Shown here one piece after another: positions 18,005 through 26,753 of a DNA stretch of 64,000 nucleotides. The stretch covers positions 2,294,001-2,358,000 of the forward strand of contig NZ_PHQX01000001.1 of assembly GCF_002803515.1 (NCBI RefSeq), read 5' to 3'. The notes beneath the pieces are model-generated. The model was not told where the DNA came from and ran no database searches. It saw only the letters and a program-made list of their open reading frames with translations. Numbering within the stretch: the stretch's first letter is position 1; each line of letters opens with the position of its first letter. Position numbers and translations under genes: made by a program. This DNA comes from Stenotrophomonas lactitubi (GTDB lineage Bacteria; Pseudomonadota; Gammaproteobacteria; Xanthomonadales; Xanthomonadaceae).

Positions 18005-18873
18005 AACGTCGGCTCGATCAACACCCCGCCGTGCGCGATGCGGTCATAGCAGGTGCGCACCACTTCCTCGCCGTACTTCAGCTCCAGCCGGCGCACGATG
18101 AAATGGCCACGGGCCATGTCCTGGTAGTAGTCGGTGAACATGGTATTGAGCGTGGCGCCGGCTGCCGCACCGACGATCGGCACCGCCTGCGCGGCAAACT
18201 TCTCGGTGATCACCACACCGAAGCGCGCGGCGACCTTTTCCACCAGCTTGGCCAGCAGCTTGCCGGCTTCCTTCGGCGCCACGCCCAGGGTCAGGTCGCG
18301 TCCCGTCACCACGCGCCCGGCCAGTTCGGCCGACAGGTGGCGCATCACATCGGTGGTGAAGCCACGGGCCAGGTAGTAGCCGGTCTCGCTGGCATCGTCG
18401 CGCGGCGAATTGCCGCCCAGTGCGAACACCTCCAGGCAGGCCTGGCGGGTACTGAACTGCGATAGATCGAAGCCTTCGCTGCGGGCCACATCGGCCACCG
18501 CGCGCATCATGATCGTGGTCGACACTGGCAACTCGATGAACAGCGCGGCAAAGCCGAACGCACCACCAACCGCGCCCGACGTCGCCGCCGCCAGCTTGTG
18601 CCAACGTGTCGAGGCTCCCTTGCCAGGAGTGTTGTCCATGCTCCACAGCGCGGCCTGCACGGATTTGGACAACGCCGCCTGCACCGCGCCGTGGATGCGG
18701 TTGGACACCGAGGTGGGAAGCGCCTTCACCGCGAACTCCAGCGGCGTCCCGACCAGGTTGGCCATGCGTGCGGTGATCGTGGGTGCCTCGAGCAAGGCAA
18801 CCGCCCGCTGCAGGTCAGACCAGTCGCCGGCGTCGTGGGCGATATCACGGGGCAGCAGGATGGGGTCATTCAT
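18001..18873 (-). CDS. EcsC-family protein
   Basis: About 290 residues from ATG 18871-18873 (MNDPILLPRDIAHDAGDWSD); an ATG four codons earlier is also possible. The central segment KLAAATSGAVGGAFGFAALF IELPVSTTIMMRAVADVARS, with a hydrophobic helix rich in Gly and Ala, and the following GFDLSQFSTRQACLEVFALG are typical of EcsC-like proteins. A second Ala-rich helix lies near 230-250 (AAQAVPIVGAAAGATLNTMF). The family is membrane-associated and of unclear function. In Bacillus ecsC lies with an ABC transporter, but no such genes are here. Confidence 0.88.
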   Translation of the reverse strand: MNDPILLPRDIAHDAGDWSDLQRAVALLEAPTITARMANLVGTPLEFAVKALPTSVSNRIHGAVQAALSKSVQAALWSMDNTPGKGASTRWHKLAAATSGAVGGAFGFAALFIELPVSTTIMMRAVADVARSEGFDLSQFSTRQACLEVFALGGNSPRDDASETGYYLARGFTTDVMRHLSAELAGRVVTGRDLTLGVAPKEAGKLLAKLVEKVAARFGVVITEKFAAQAVPIVGAAAGATLNTMFTDYYQDMARGHFIVRRLELKYGEEVVRTCYDRIAHGGVLIEPTL

Positions 18874-18908
18874 GCGGCCGATCATAGCGCCGCGGAGTTG
18901 AACGCAGC

Positions 18909-18983
18909 GTAGTGCCGGCCGTTGGCCGGCAGCACCTGATCCTCACCTGCGCCGCAGGGTTGCCGGCCAGCGGCCGGCACTAC
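18909..18983. repeat. GTAG (SMAG) dimer, head-to-head
   Basis: GTAGTGCCGGCCGTTGGCCG plus GCA at 18909 faces TGCCGGCCAGCGGCCGGCAC plus TAC ending at 18983. The dimer lies between the EcsC-like gene and orn and ends three bases before the orn stop codon. Confidence 0.9.
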
Positions 18984-18986
18984 CCA

Positions 18987-19559
18987 TCAAGGGGTCGGCA
19001 GGCCCGACAGTGCGCCCATGAACTGGCGGTAGTGGCGCAGTTCGTTGATCGAATCGTGCACATCGCTCAGCGCGGTGTGGTTGCTGTTCTTGCCCACGCC
19101 AGCGGCCACGGTCGGCGCCCAGCGCTTGGCCAGTTCCTTCACCGTGGACACGTCCAGGTTTCGGTAGTGGAAGTACTTCTCCAGCCGCGGCATCTGCCGG
19201 TGCAGGAAGCGGCGGTCCTGGCAGATGGAGTTGCCCGACATCGGCGACACGCCGGCCGGAATCCACTGCGCCAGGAAGGCGACTGTCTGCGCTTCGGCCT
19301 GGCCGAGCGTCGTGGTGCTGTCGATGACACGCTGCCACAGGCCCGAACGACGATGCTGGTTGCGGTTCCACTCGTCCATCGCTTCCAGTGTTTCCAGCGG
19401 ATGGTGGATGGCGAACTCCGGGCCCTCGGCCAGCACGTTGAGCTGGGCATCGGTGACCACGGTGGCGATCTCGATGATCGAATCGTTGTCGGTATCCAAC
19501 CCGGTCATTTCCAGGTCGATCCAGATCAGTCGCTCGTTGGCCGCGCCGTTCTCTGCCAT
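18987..19559 (-). CDS. orn: Oligoribonuclease
   Basis: A cytoplasmic DEDDh 3'-5' exonuclease that degrades diribonucleotides, including the pGpG produced from cyclic di-GMP. I use ATG 19557-19559 ([20 protein letters not shown]), giving 190 residues, close to E. coli Orn (181). Exo I is [10 protein letters not shown] with Asp15 and Glu17. Exo II lies around [20 protein letters not shown]. Exo III is [18 protein letters not shown] with the catalytic His and Asp. It is read towards the EcsC gene. Confidence 0.95.
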   Translation of the reverse strand: MAENGAANERLIWIDLEMTGLDTDNDSIIEIATVVTDAQLNVLAEGPEFAIHHPLETLEAMDEWNRNQHRRSGLWQRVIDSTTTLGQAEAQTVAFLAQWIPAGVSPMSGNSICQDRRFLHRQMPRLEKYFHYRNLDVSTVKELAKRWAPTVAAGVGKNSNHTALSDVHDSINELRHYRQFMGALSGLPTP

Positions 19560-19634
19560 CGTGTCGCCTCGTTGCTGGGCAGGCACGAGGCCGGCCGGTA
19601 AAGGAAAGTGGCGGCCATCATACCCTTTCGCCAC

Positions 19635-20159
19635 TCAGCCCTCGCCAGCGCGGTCCTCCAGCAGCAGCGGCGGCTTGCCGCGCTTGGCCCGGAAATAGTT
19701 GGTCAGGCGGTTGCTCGCCTCCTTGGCCAGCACGCCGGCATGGACCTCGACCCGGTGATTGTGGCGGGCATCACCGACCAGATCGAACACGCTGCCACAG
19801 GCACCCGTCTTGGGATCGCTGGCACCGTAGACCAGGCGCGCCACACGGGCATGCACGATCGCCATCGCGCACATCGCGCACGGCTCCAGGGTGACATACA
19901 GGGTGCTGCCGATCAGGCGGTGATTGGCCAGCATCCGCCCGCCCTCGCGCATGGCCACGATCTCGGCATGCGCACTGGGATCGTGCGAGGCAATGTTGAG
20001 GTTCCAGCCCTCGCCCAGCAGCTGACCGTCTGCGCCCACCAGCACCGCGCCGACCGGGATCTCGTCGAACTCACGCTGTGCGCGTTCGGCCAATGCCAAC
20101 GCGTGACGCATCCAGTGCTCGTCGGCGTCGTGCACGGGCACGCCCAGGGTGTCGGTCAT
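19635..20159 (-). CDS. tadA: tRNA-specific adenosine deaminase TadA
   Basis: Deaminates adenosine 34 to inosine in the anticodon of tRNA-Arg(ACG). The 174-residue protein from ATG 20157-20159 has the zinc-binding and catalytic HAE motif (DPSAHAEIVAMREG) and TLEPCAMCAMAIVHARV with the PCxxC zinc ligands. GACGSVFDLVGDARHNHRVE follows as in the family. It lies 75 bp upstream of orn on the same strand and has its own translation start. Confidence 0.94.
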   Translation of the reverse strand: MTDTLGVPVHDADEHWMRHALALAERAQREFDEIPVGAVLVGADGQLLGEGWNLNIASHDPSAHAEIVAMREGGRMLANHRLIGSTLYVTLEPCAMCAMAIVHARVARLVYGASDPKTGACGSVFDLVGDARHNHRVEVHAGVLAKEASNRLTNYFRAKRGKPPLLLEDRAGEG

Positions 20160-20311
20160 GGCGGTTCTCGAATTCGAACAGTTCAGCGCGACCGCAGTGT
20201 AGCGCAGGCCTCTGTGACCAAGTCGACAGCGCCTCGCAGGCCGCCTCCAAACGGCATCTTCCCTCCAGTTCCGGCCGCTATACTTGCGTGCACTTGCGAA
20301 GCACCTTGGAC

Positions 20312-20755
20312 ATGCCCATGACCACCCTGCGCCCTTCCCGCGCTACCGATGGCGACGCTCTCGTCGACCTCTGGCGCCGGGCCGTCGACGCCACCCATGA
20401 CTTCCTCAGTGCCGAAGACCGCCAGGCCATCGACGCCGAAGTCGCCGGCTTCCTGCCGCACGCCCCGCTGGTCGTGGCAGTCGACGACCAAGACCGGCCG
20501 CAGGGTTTCATGCTGATCGACGGCTCGCACATGGAAGCGTTGTTCATCGATCCCGACGTGCGCGGAACCGGCATCGGCCGCCAGTTGCTGCTGCATGCGG
20601 TGGCCCGGCACCCGCAACTGACCACCGACGTCAATGCGCAGAATGCACAGGCTGTGGGCTTCTATCAGCGCATGGGTTTCACTGAAACCGGCCGCTCGCC
20701 GGTGGATTCGCAGGGTCGTCCATATCCCCTCATTCACCTTCGCCATCAAGGCTGA
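20312..20755 (+). CDS. GNAT-family N-acetyltransferase (YjaB-like)
   Basis: A small cytoplasmic acyl-CoA-dependent acetyltransferase of 147 residues. Two ATGs (20312 and 20318) are possible starts; the first is given. LRPSRATDGDALVDLWRRAV begins the fold. The acetyl-CoA loop is DPDVRGTGIGRQLLLHAV (R/Q-x-x-G-x-G/A pattern) near residues 86-103. NAQNAQAVGFYQRMGFTETG closes the domain. The likely E. coli counterpart YjaB is also of uncertain substrate. It converges with the next GNAT gene. Confidence 0.88.
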   Translation: MPMTTLRPSRATDGDALVDLWRRAVDATHDFLSAEDRQAIDAEVAGFLPHAPLVVAVDDQDRPQGFMLIDGSHMEALFIDPDVRGTGIGRQLLLHAVARHPQLTTDVNAQNAQAVGFYQRMGFTETGRSPVDSQGRPYPLIHLRHQG

Positions 20756-20785
20756 CCGGCGCCCGGAGCGCCGGCCGTCCGCCGA

Positions 20786-21298
20786 TCAACCGACCGCGTC
20801 GAACGCCGGCGAGTAACGTACCTCGCCCTGCGCCATCGGCGGCTGCAGGCACAGCGTCTGGAAGTATTCCGCCGGCACGCCCGGCAGCACCAGATCCGGC
20901 ACGGCACGAAAACCAAAACGCCCGTAATAGCCTGGCTCGCCCAACAGCACGCAGCCCCGCGCGCCCTGCACGCGCAACGCCTCGATCGCGGCCCGCATCA
21001 ATGCCGTGCCCACGCCATGTCCCTGCTGCTCCGGCAGCACCGAAATCGGCCCGAGCCCGAACCAGCCCTGGCTGCCGTCCTGCACACTGACCGGGGAAAT
21101 CGCGACATGACCGACCAGTCGGCCGGCATCCTCCGCCACCAGCGAGATGCTCAACTCGCCACGCTCACGCAATGCATCGACGATGTGGTGTTCGGTGTGG
21201 CTGCTGTGCGGTGCGTTGCGGAAGGCCGCCTCGGTCAGCGAGTGGATTCCAGCAGTGTCTGCGGGCAGTTCAGGGCGGATGGAAAGCATCGTCGGCAT
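20786..21298 (-). CDS. GNAT-family N-acetyltransferase (YhbS-like)
   Basis: A 170-residue protein from ATG 21296-21298 (MPTMLSIRPELPADTAGIHS). It carries VGHVAISPVSVQDGSQGWFG LGPISVLPEQQGHGVGTALM, with the acetyl-CoA loop QQGHGVG. GCVLLGEPGYYGRFGFRAVP follows, which is the usual mark of the YhbS subgroup. Substrate unknown. Two unrelated GNAT genes lying tail to tail is probably coincidence. Confidence 0.9.
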   Translation of the reverse strand: MPTMLSIRPELPADTAGIHSLTEAAFRNAPHSSHTEHHIVDALRERGELSISLVAEDAGRLVGHVAISPVSVQDGSQGWFGLGPISVLPEQQGHGVGTALMRAAIEALRVQGARGCVLLGEPGYYGRFGFRAVPDLVLPGVPAEYFQTLCLQPPMAQGEVRYSPAFDAVG

Positions 21299-21634
21299 GT
21301 CTTCGGAACGGATTGAGTAACTTGATCATCCCGGATCACCCCGCATCGAGGAAGCAACAGTCAGCGCCTGACGCCCGCTCTACACATGTGAAATCCGGAT
21401 ACGAATCACAGTTCGCCGCATCCAATCCAAGTTGATAGCGTCAAAATTTCGACTATTTCACTTTTTTGCCGCGAGAATCGCGCAATCTACCCCTCCCGGG
21501 TTCGGGATCGTGGTCACCAAGGAAAGGAGACATGCCGTGATTGCCCGTCTTTCCTCGCCAGCGCGGTGCGCATCTCCGTCGCCCGCTGCGTGCCCCTTCG
21601 CGAACGCGTTCACTCCCCCGACCGGAGGCTGACC
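21299..21634. other. Gene-free stretch upstream of the lipase inhibitor/effector pair
   Basis: No supported gene lies here. The part near 21420-21470 is AT-richer than its surroundings, with TTGATA at about 21433 and AT-rich sequence 16-17 bp on, so it may hold the promoter for the inhibitor-effector pair. CACCGGAGG-like sequence just before 21635 is the ribosome-binding site. Confidence 0.5.
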
Positions 21635-22288
21635 GTGCGCCGCACGTCCCTCCCGTGTCTTGTCTTGCTTCTACTGATCGCCTGCAGCCCGGAGACCGCC
21701 ATGAACCAGGAACTTGCTTCCGCCGAGTCCGATGTCGCCCAGGGAGGACGTGGCCTGGCCAAGCTAAACCCTTCACCGCGCAAGGCCTATGAGTTGGTAC
21801 TGCGCCTGCAGAACCCGCCGGGCAGCTTTGCCGTGGTCGAAGGCGTTGCCCAGTACGACGTCAGCAACGAAGCGCAGTGCGGCTACATCGAGCCGGCCAC
21901 CGGCGCTCCGGCACGCATCACCAGCCAGGAGCCGGTGACGCTGCGCAGGGTCACCGACAACGAGTACCGCGGCACCATCTACCTGGACCGCATGCTCGAC
22001 GAGGACTACTACGGCCGCGGTGTCTGCCATTGGGCTTTCAGTGGTGCCGGTGCGATGTTGAAGGCGACCGGCGCCGACGGCGAGACCCGCTTCCTGTCTT
22101 TCATCGAGGCCGATCCGTTCGTCAAGGGCCAGAGCGAGACGCGCCATTATCCGCAGGGCGATTACCCGCGAGTGGCGGACCTGCCCGACTACGGCGCTAC
22201 CGGCCAGAAGGACGCCAGCCGCTTCCGCCCGGAACTGCAGGACACGCTGTTCTCTGCCACGTTGACGGCCGATGAGGTGCAGCCGTGA
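21635..22288 (+). CDS. Lipoprotein, probable immunity protein (X-Tfi) of the lipase effector
   Basis: A 217-residue lipoprotein. I take GTG 21635 as start because CGGAGG sits seven bases ahead and because it yields a clean lipoprotein signal (VRRTSLPCLVLLLLIACSPE, lipobox LIAC). The mature part is soluble (KAYELVLRLQNPPGSFAVVE, GYIEPATGAPARITSQEPVT). Its stop overlaps the start of the lipase effector by four bases (GTGA). In X-T4SS loci a periplasmic lipoprotein inhibitor is usually encoded directly before its effector, so the role as inhibitor of the 22285-23604 lipase is strongly implied by position, not shown by motif. Confidence 0.85.
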   Translation: MRRTSLPCLVLLLLIACSPETAMNQELASAESDVAQGGRGLAKLNPSPRKAYELVLRLQNPPGSFAVVEGVAQYDVSNEAQCGYIEPATGAPARITSQEPVTLRRVTDNEYRGTIYLDRMLDEDYYGRGVCHWAFSGAGAMLKATGADGETRFLSFIEADPFVKGQSETRHYPQGDYPRVADLPDYGATGQKDASRFRPELQDTLFSATLTADEVQP

Positions 22289-23604
22289 CCCTCGACAGCC
22301 AGGACTACGCCGCGCTGTCCAACGATGCCTACCGCGACCTGAAAGTCGGTCGCCGCGCCCCCGGGCAGGAAGAGCATGTAGCGCTCAACGGGCATGACTA
22401 CAAAGTGCTCGAGCATGTCAGCAATCGCTTCAATGGCTATCAAGGCACGATCTATCAGCGCGTGGACACGCAGGAGATCGTGGTCTCCCATCGCGGCACC
22501 GAGCAGATCGCGCGCGATGGCCTTCTTGCCGACGGCGGCATGGTGGTCACCCGCTACAACGTGCAGGCCGCAGACGCGCTTGCACTGACCCAACGCGCCC
22601 TCGCCTACGCTGCCAAAGAAGGGCGCGACCTCGGCCAGGCGCCGGAGGTGACCGTCACCGGCCATTCGCTGGGCGGGGCGCTGGCCCAGATCAGCGCACA
22701 CCACTACAACCTGAAAGGCGAGACCTTCAACGCCTATGGTGCGGCCAGTCTTGGCTACCGCATCCCCGAAGGCGGCACCAGCGTGGTCAACCACGTCATG
22801 GCTGCCGACCCGGTCAGTGCTGCCTCGCCGCACTTCGGCCAGGTGCGTGTTTACGCCACGCCCCGGGAGATCGACACGCTGGGTGATTGGGGCTTCAGCA
22901 ACAGCCGTCTGCGCATCCTGATTCCCGACAGCGCACTGGGCGCGGCCGCCAATTCCTTCGGTTCACACAAGCTGGTCAATTTCCTCGGCGACGACTCGGT
23001 GCTGGGCAGGCCAGAGACACAGGCGTTGGCGCGCGACAACGTCAAGATGATCGACGAATACCGGGACAAGATGGAGCTGCTGCGCAGTGGCGTCACCACC
23101 GGTACGCGCGGCCTGCCGGGCGGAGTGAAGGATCTCTTCGACCATCTGCGCGGCCCGCTGGAACCGGGCGAACCCGCACGCCGCGAAGCGGAACGGCAGG
23201 GGCTCCCCCTCGGCATGCTGCGCATCGACGACGCCGGTCACGCTGGCAACCCCTTGTTCAACGACGCCCTGCGCGGCGTGCACGCACAGGACGCCCGCGT
23301 CGGCCGCATGCCCGATGGCATGAGCGCGCAGCTGGCAGGCTCCCTGGCTGCAGAGATGCATGCCGCCGGAGGACAGCGTATCGACGAGGTGCTGATGAGT
23401 GCCGACGCGTCACGCAGCTTCGCCCTGCAGGGCCAGGGCGGCGACCCCGGCCATCTGCGCGTGTCGGTCGACACTACCCGTGCGATGAACACGCCGCTTG
23501 AGCAGAGCAGCCTGCGTATCGACCAGCAGGCTGCCAGCCAGGCCTTGGCGCGCGAGCAGCAGCTGGAACAGGCCCAGACGACCCAGCGCAGCCTGCACGC
23601 CTGA
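22285..23604 (+). CDS. X-T4SS effector: class 3 lipase with C-terminal XVIPCD
   Basis: A 439-residue protein without signal peptide, beginning GTG 22285. Residues 60-235 are a class 3 (Lipase_3) domain: HRGTEQIARDG, then VTGHSLGGALAQISAHH with nucleophile Ser128. Asp175 (MAADPVS) and His228 (FGSHKLV) are candidate partners. The substrate is probably membrane phospholipid of the target cell. Residues about 315-439 form the XVIPCD recruitment domain: GHAGNPLFNDALRGVHAQDA, RIDEVLMSADASRSFALQG, LRVSVDTTRAMNTPLEQSS. The C-terminus is Gln-rich. VirD4 recognises XVIPCD, so the protein should be injected into competitor bacteria. Confidence 0.92.
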   Translation: MTLDSQDYAALSNDAYRDLKVGRRAPGQEEHVALNGHDYKVLEHVSNRFNGYQGTIYQRVDTQEIVVSHRGTEQIARDGLLADGGMVVTRYNVQAADALALTQRALAYAAKEGRDLGQAPEVTVTGHSLGGALAQISAHHYNLKGETFNAYGAASLGYRIPEGGTSVVNHVMAADPVSAASPHFGQVRVYATPREIDTLGDWGFSNSRLRILIPDSALGAAANSFGSHKLVNFLGDDSVLGRPETQALARDNVKMIDEYRDKMELLRSGVTTGTRGLPGGVKDLFDHLRGPLEPGEPARREAERQGLPLGMLRIDDAGHAGNPLFNDALRGVHAQDARVGRMPDGMSAQLAGSLAAEMHAAGGQRIDEVLMSADASRSFALQGQGGDPGHLRVSVDTTRAMNTPLEQSSLRIDQQAASQALAREQQLEQAQTTQRSLHA

Positions 23605-23620
23605 CGATTGCTGGAATGAA

Positions 23621-23649
23621 AACGGGAGCCGGCACTGCTGGCTCCCGTT
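23621..23649. terminator. Bidirectional intrinsic terminator
   Basis: AACGGGAGCC (23621-23630) and GGCTCCCGTT (23640-23649) form a perfect 10-bp stem with a 9-base loop. GTTTTC follows on plus and TTTTCATTCC on minus. It separates the lipase effector from the converging gene at 23665. Confidence 0.88.
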
Positions 23650-23664
23650 GTTTTCTGCGGTCGA

Positions 23665-25047
23665 TCAGGGGCTGGAAACCGCCGAGTTCGCCGTTGGCCC
23701 TGCCAGCACGTACGCATCCGGGCCGGAGTCCGGGAAACCGCCACAGGCCTTGTCACCCGGCGCTACGGGATCGCACGGCCACTGAGCGCGCGTCACGGTA
23801 TCGCGCAACTCGAAGCGGGTGCCGTTCCAGACCACGAAGGCCAGGTGCTCACGGTTCCAGTCGCTGAAGCTGTGCGGACCGGTCTTCTGCGGCGATTCCG
23901 GGTACTGCACGAACCAGCGCATGGCCGGCCCGTACTGCAACTTGCTGTGGTCGAGGCTGACCTTGCCTTCGCCGGCGCGGTGACGGGCACGATCGGCCTC
24001 GGCGATCGACGGTGCCGCCGGCATTACCTTCGCAGTGATGTCCTGCGGCACGCCGTCGCTGCCAACCAGGTAAACGCGCTGGCGGACGTAGGCCTGCCCG
24101 CAATTGCCGGCTGCGAGCCGGACCGGATCTGCAGTGTTCTCGTTTGACAGCGCGCCATCGGCACAGTCGAACGGCGCCGAGACCAGGTAGGTGGTCGTCG
24201 ACGCATCCGCACCTTCAAACGAGCGCACCCAGATGTCGCCCAGGCGGGCGATGAAGTCCGGGCGCTGACCCATGCCAGCCACAGCCTTGAACCATGCCTT
24301 CTGGCGCACCTCACGCTCGCGCCAGCTGCGCGGCAGGTGGATGTCCTGCTCAGGCAATGCCACCAGCAGCGCCGCCAGATGCGGCGGCAGCGTGCCCTGG
24401 CAGGCACCGATCATCAGATCGCCCTGCGGTGCCAGGCGCCCGGCCAGATCGACCGGGCAGCGCGCACCGAGCTGGCGCTCGGCGGCCTGGTCCGGTGCCA
24501 GCGGGATGATGGGTGGTGCAACTTGGGCTGGCGGTGGGACGGGTGCCATGGCCAGTGCGGTGCCGGGCACCTGTGCAGCGGCGGCAACGGGGGCCGGCAC
24601 CTGCGTGGGAGCCGGCGGGGCTGCGACAGGGGCTGTTGCGACAGGCGCAGCATTGGTGGAAGCAACGTCGGCCGCTGGTACTGCCGGTGCTGGCGCGGCA
24701 GGTTCGGCGGCGACGGCTTCCGGAGCGACACCCGTCGCCGGTTCCGCCTGCGGTGCAGGTGCGGGCGGCATGGACGGCGAAGGTGCAGCAACCACGGCCG
24801 GCATCAGCTCGGGCGCTGCGACGGGAGCCGGTGCAGGAACAGCATCCGTTGCAGTGACAGCGGGCGTCTGCGCGTCCGCTGCGGCCACGATCGGTGCCGG
24901 CACAGCCTCCTCGACGGCGGGAGCCGCCGGAGCGTCCGGTGCCTGTTGTGCGTGGGCCATGGCGGCAGCCAGTCCCAGCGGCAAGAGCAACAGTGCCGAA
25001 GCGCGACCACGCTGGGCCACGTTGGAACGCAGGAAAGTGTTTCGCAT
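23665..25047 (-). CDS. Secreted Pro/Ala-rich protein of unknown function
   Basis: A 460-residue protein from ATG 25045-25047 with a signal peptide (core ASALLLLPLGLAAAMAHAQQ). Residues 37-190 are a low-complexity Ala/Pro/Val linker that could span periplasm or peptidoglycan. Residues 195-460 form a globular domain with several cysteines (ARCPVDLAGR, IGACQGTLPPHLA, APFDCADG, GNCGQAYVRQ, QWPCDPVAPGDKACGG) and a Trp/Phe-rich end (MRWFVQYPESPQKTGPHSFS). I do not recognise the domain. It lies directly after the GH19 effector gene on the same strand, so it may be an inhibitor or accessory protein of that effector. Confidence 0.8.
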   Translation of the reverse strand: MRNTFLRSNVAQRGRASALLLLPLGLAAAMAHAQQAPDAPAAPAVEEAVPAPIVAAADAQTPAVTATDAVPAPAPVAAPELMPAVVAAPSPSMPPAPAPQAEPATGVAPEAVAAEPAAPAPAVPAADVASTNAAPVATAPVAAPPAPTQVPAPVAAAAQVPGTALAMAPVPPPAQVAPPIIPLAPDQAAERQLGARCPVDLAGRLAPQGDLMIGACQGTLPPHLAALLVALPEQDIHLPRSWREREVRQKAWFKAVAGMGQRPDFIARLGDIWVRSFEGADASTTTYLVSAPFDCADGALSNENTADPVRLAAGNCGQAYVRQRVYLVGSDGVPQDITAKVMPAAPSIAEADRARHRAGEGKVSLDHSKLQYGPAMRWFVQYPESPQKTGPHSFSDWNREHLAFVVWNGTRFELRDTVTRAQWPCDPVAPGDKACGGFPDSGPDAYVLAGPTANSAVSSP

Positions 25048-25142
25048 GTTGTGTCCTTACAAAGAGATCCATGTAGGCACCCGAGGGTGCTCGGTGTCGT
25101 GCGATGGGCCCGCCGGTCTCCGACCTGCAGGCGGTGCCCAGA

Positions 25143-26159
25143 TTACAGCGATCGCGGGCGGTTCTGCTCCTGCTCGCGGGTAACCGAAGCGGCCTGTTCC
25201 TGGCGGGAAGAGGCTTCGGCCGCCAACTGCTGGCTGCTCTGCTCCAACGGCAGCTGGGCGGCGGCCTCACGCTCCACCATCGAGCGCTGCATCGCCGGGT
25301 CCCCCATGGCGCCCTGCACCGCAAACAGTGCCCTGCCATCGGTACCGGCCACCACGTGGTCGATGCGACTCATGCCGGCCTTCTGCGCGCTCAGCGCCAG
25401 GGCGCCGGCCGTATTGTCCAGCTCCTGCTGGCTGCGCAGGCCGCTCTGCGGCCCCATCTGCTGTAGATGGCCGCGAGCGTCGGTGAACAGCCGGTTGCCG
25501 GCATGGGCCGGATCGGACATATCGCGCGGGCGCTCAGGCAGCTGTGCGCGCTCACCCACTTCGCCGCGGGCAAGCCGGTCCATCACGTCAGGGGTCAGCT
25601 TCTGCTGCCACGCCTCGAAACGCTTGAGCCGATCCTCCACCCCGTTGACGGCGCCGTTGATGGCGTAGGTCGCCTCGCGCACGTCCTCGCGCGCCTGCTC
25701 CGGCACACGGTTCTGCCATTGCCACACGGCGATGCGTCCTGCATGTTCCGGCTGCGACGCCAGCTCGGGTTGATTGACCAGGTCCAGGTCCAGCGCAGTG
25801 CCGGCGCGCTGGTAGCTTTCCTTGCCGGTCAGCGGCAGATAACCGCGCCCGTGGTACTTCAGCGCATCACCAGGCGCATCGTTGCCCATCCGGCCGCCAT
25901 ACATCAGCTCGGCCAGGTCATCCGGACGCCCTCGCAGGGCTTCCTGGCGCGCGGACTCCAGCGCCTCGGTGCCATTGCGCCACGCCGCTTCCACCGGGAT
26001 CTGCGAGATGCCCCGGGTGTAGTTGAAGCTCTCGTTGAGCCGGCTCAAGCCGCGCGACTCGTGCCCTGCCTGAGCCATGAAATTGGCCAGTTCAAGGGGG
26101 GAGTCGATGCCGGCGTTGGTCGCCTGCCGCAGCAGTTGCGACTCTCTATCGGTCGACAC
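25143..26159 (-). CDS. X-T4SS effector: GH19 lysozyme-like domain with XVIPCD
   Basis: A 338-residue protein lacking a signal peptide. The start is GTG 26157-26159 with AGGAG seven bases ahead. Residues 10-190 form a GH19 (chitinase/lysozyme-like) domain: FMAQAGHESRGLSRLNESFN gives candidate catalytic Glu34 and Glu43. YGGRMGNDAPGDALKYHGRG then YLPLTGKESYQRAG follow at 87-118. It should cut peptidoglycan of target cells. Residues 216-338 are the XVIPCD recruitment signal (DPAHAGNRLFTDARGHLQQM, ALFAVQGAMGD, AAAQLPLEQSSQQLAAE). The layout equals GH19 effector XAC2609 of Xanthomonas citri. Confidence 0.92.
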   Translation of the reverse strand: MSTDRESQLLRQATNAGIDSPLELANFMAQAGHESRGLSRLNESFNYTRGISQIPVEAAWRNGTEALESARQEALRGRPDDLAELMYGGRMGNDAPGDALKYHGRGYLPLTGKESYQRAGTALDLDLVNQPELASQPEHAGRIAVWQWQNRVPEQAREDVREATYAINGAVNGVEDRLKRFEAWQQKLTPDVMDRLARGEVGERAQLPERPRDMSDPAHAGNRLFTDARGHLQQMGPQSGLRSQQELDNTAGALALSAQKAGMSRIDHVVAGTDGRALFAVQGAMGDPAMQRSMVEREAAAQLPLEQSSQQLAAEASSRQEQAASVTREQEQNRPRSL

Positions 26160-26216
26160 AGTGCAACTCCTGGATGTTCATCAGCGCGGATTCCTTTCCG
26201 CCGGTTGGAGCTTGGC

Positions 26217-26753
26217 TCATGGAAGCGACACCTCGGCGACACTGGACGGGTCGAAGTCCTCGAACCGCACCCTGCCCAGTTCCGCCACCGAGAAGTCCCG
26301 GATGTTGGTCGCTTCGGTCTCGATATCCACGACCTTGCGTCTCACCCCATCCACCCAGCAGGACTTGTCCGCCGATGCATAGCGGAACCGGTACGTGCTG
26401 CTCCAGCGCTCGCGGCTGCCGCCGTTGGTGATCACGCTGAAGGTGTCTTCCTCAACCATTGCATACGCAAAAGGGTCACCGGCCAGGCCACCGCGGGTAG
26501 AACACGGCACAAGCTTGTCGTTGCGCGCGGCCAGCTGCCAGCGCCCGCGCCCGTCACCGCGCAGCAACAGCAGCACCCGGTTCGGTCCGTGCTGGCCGGG
26601 CACCAGCCCTTCCGGCGTCGGCTGGTCGATGACCAGCAACTGGTACTCGATGCCATCGCCGTTGAGCTCGCCCCTGACGGCTTCGAGCAGGTTCGCACCG
26701 GATGGAACAAATGCCAGGGCATCGTCCATGTGTGCGCCAAACCTGTCTTCCAT
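26217..26753 (-). CDS. Candidate immunity protein of the GH19 effector; no signal peptide visible
   Basis: About 178 residues from ATG 26751-26753 (MEDRFGAHMDDALAFVPSGA), with AAGGAG 11 bases ahead; a TTG six codons earlier is possible. RGELNGDGIEYQLLVID resembles an EF-like calcium loop (D/N-x-D-G). KLVPCSTRGGLAGDPFAYAM and VITNGGSRERWSSTYRFRYA suggest a beta-rich periplasmic fold. It lies 57 bp upstream of the GH19 effector, the usual place of an inhibitor. Yet inhibitors must be exported, and no signal peptide is encoded: the in-frame upstream codons read SASAQARASRDTAFRPARE back to a TGA. The 5' end may be decayed. Function is inferred. Confidence 0.65.
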   Translation of the reverse strand: MEDRFGAHMDDALAFVPSGANLLEAVRGELNGDGIEYQLLVIDQPTPEGLVPGQHGPNRVLLLLRGDGRGRWQLAARNDKLVPCSTRGGLAGDPFAYAMVEEDTFSVITNGGSRERWSSTYRFRYASADKSCWVDGVRRKVVDIETEATNIRDFSVAELGRVRFEDFDPSSVAEVSLP

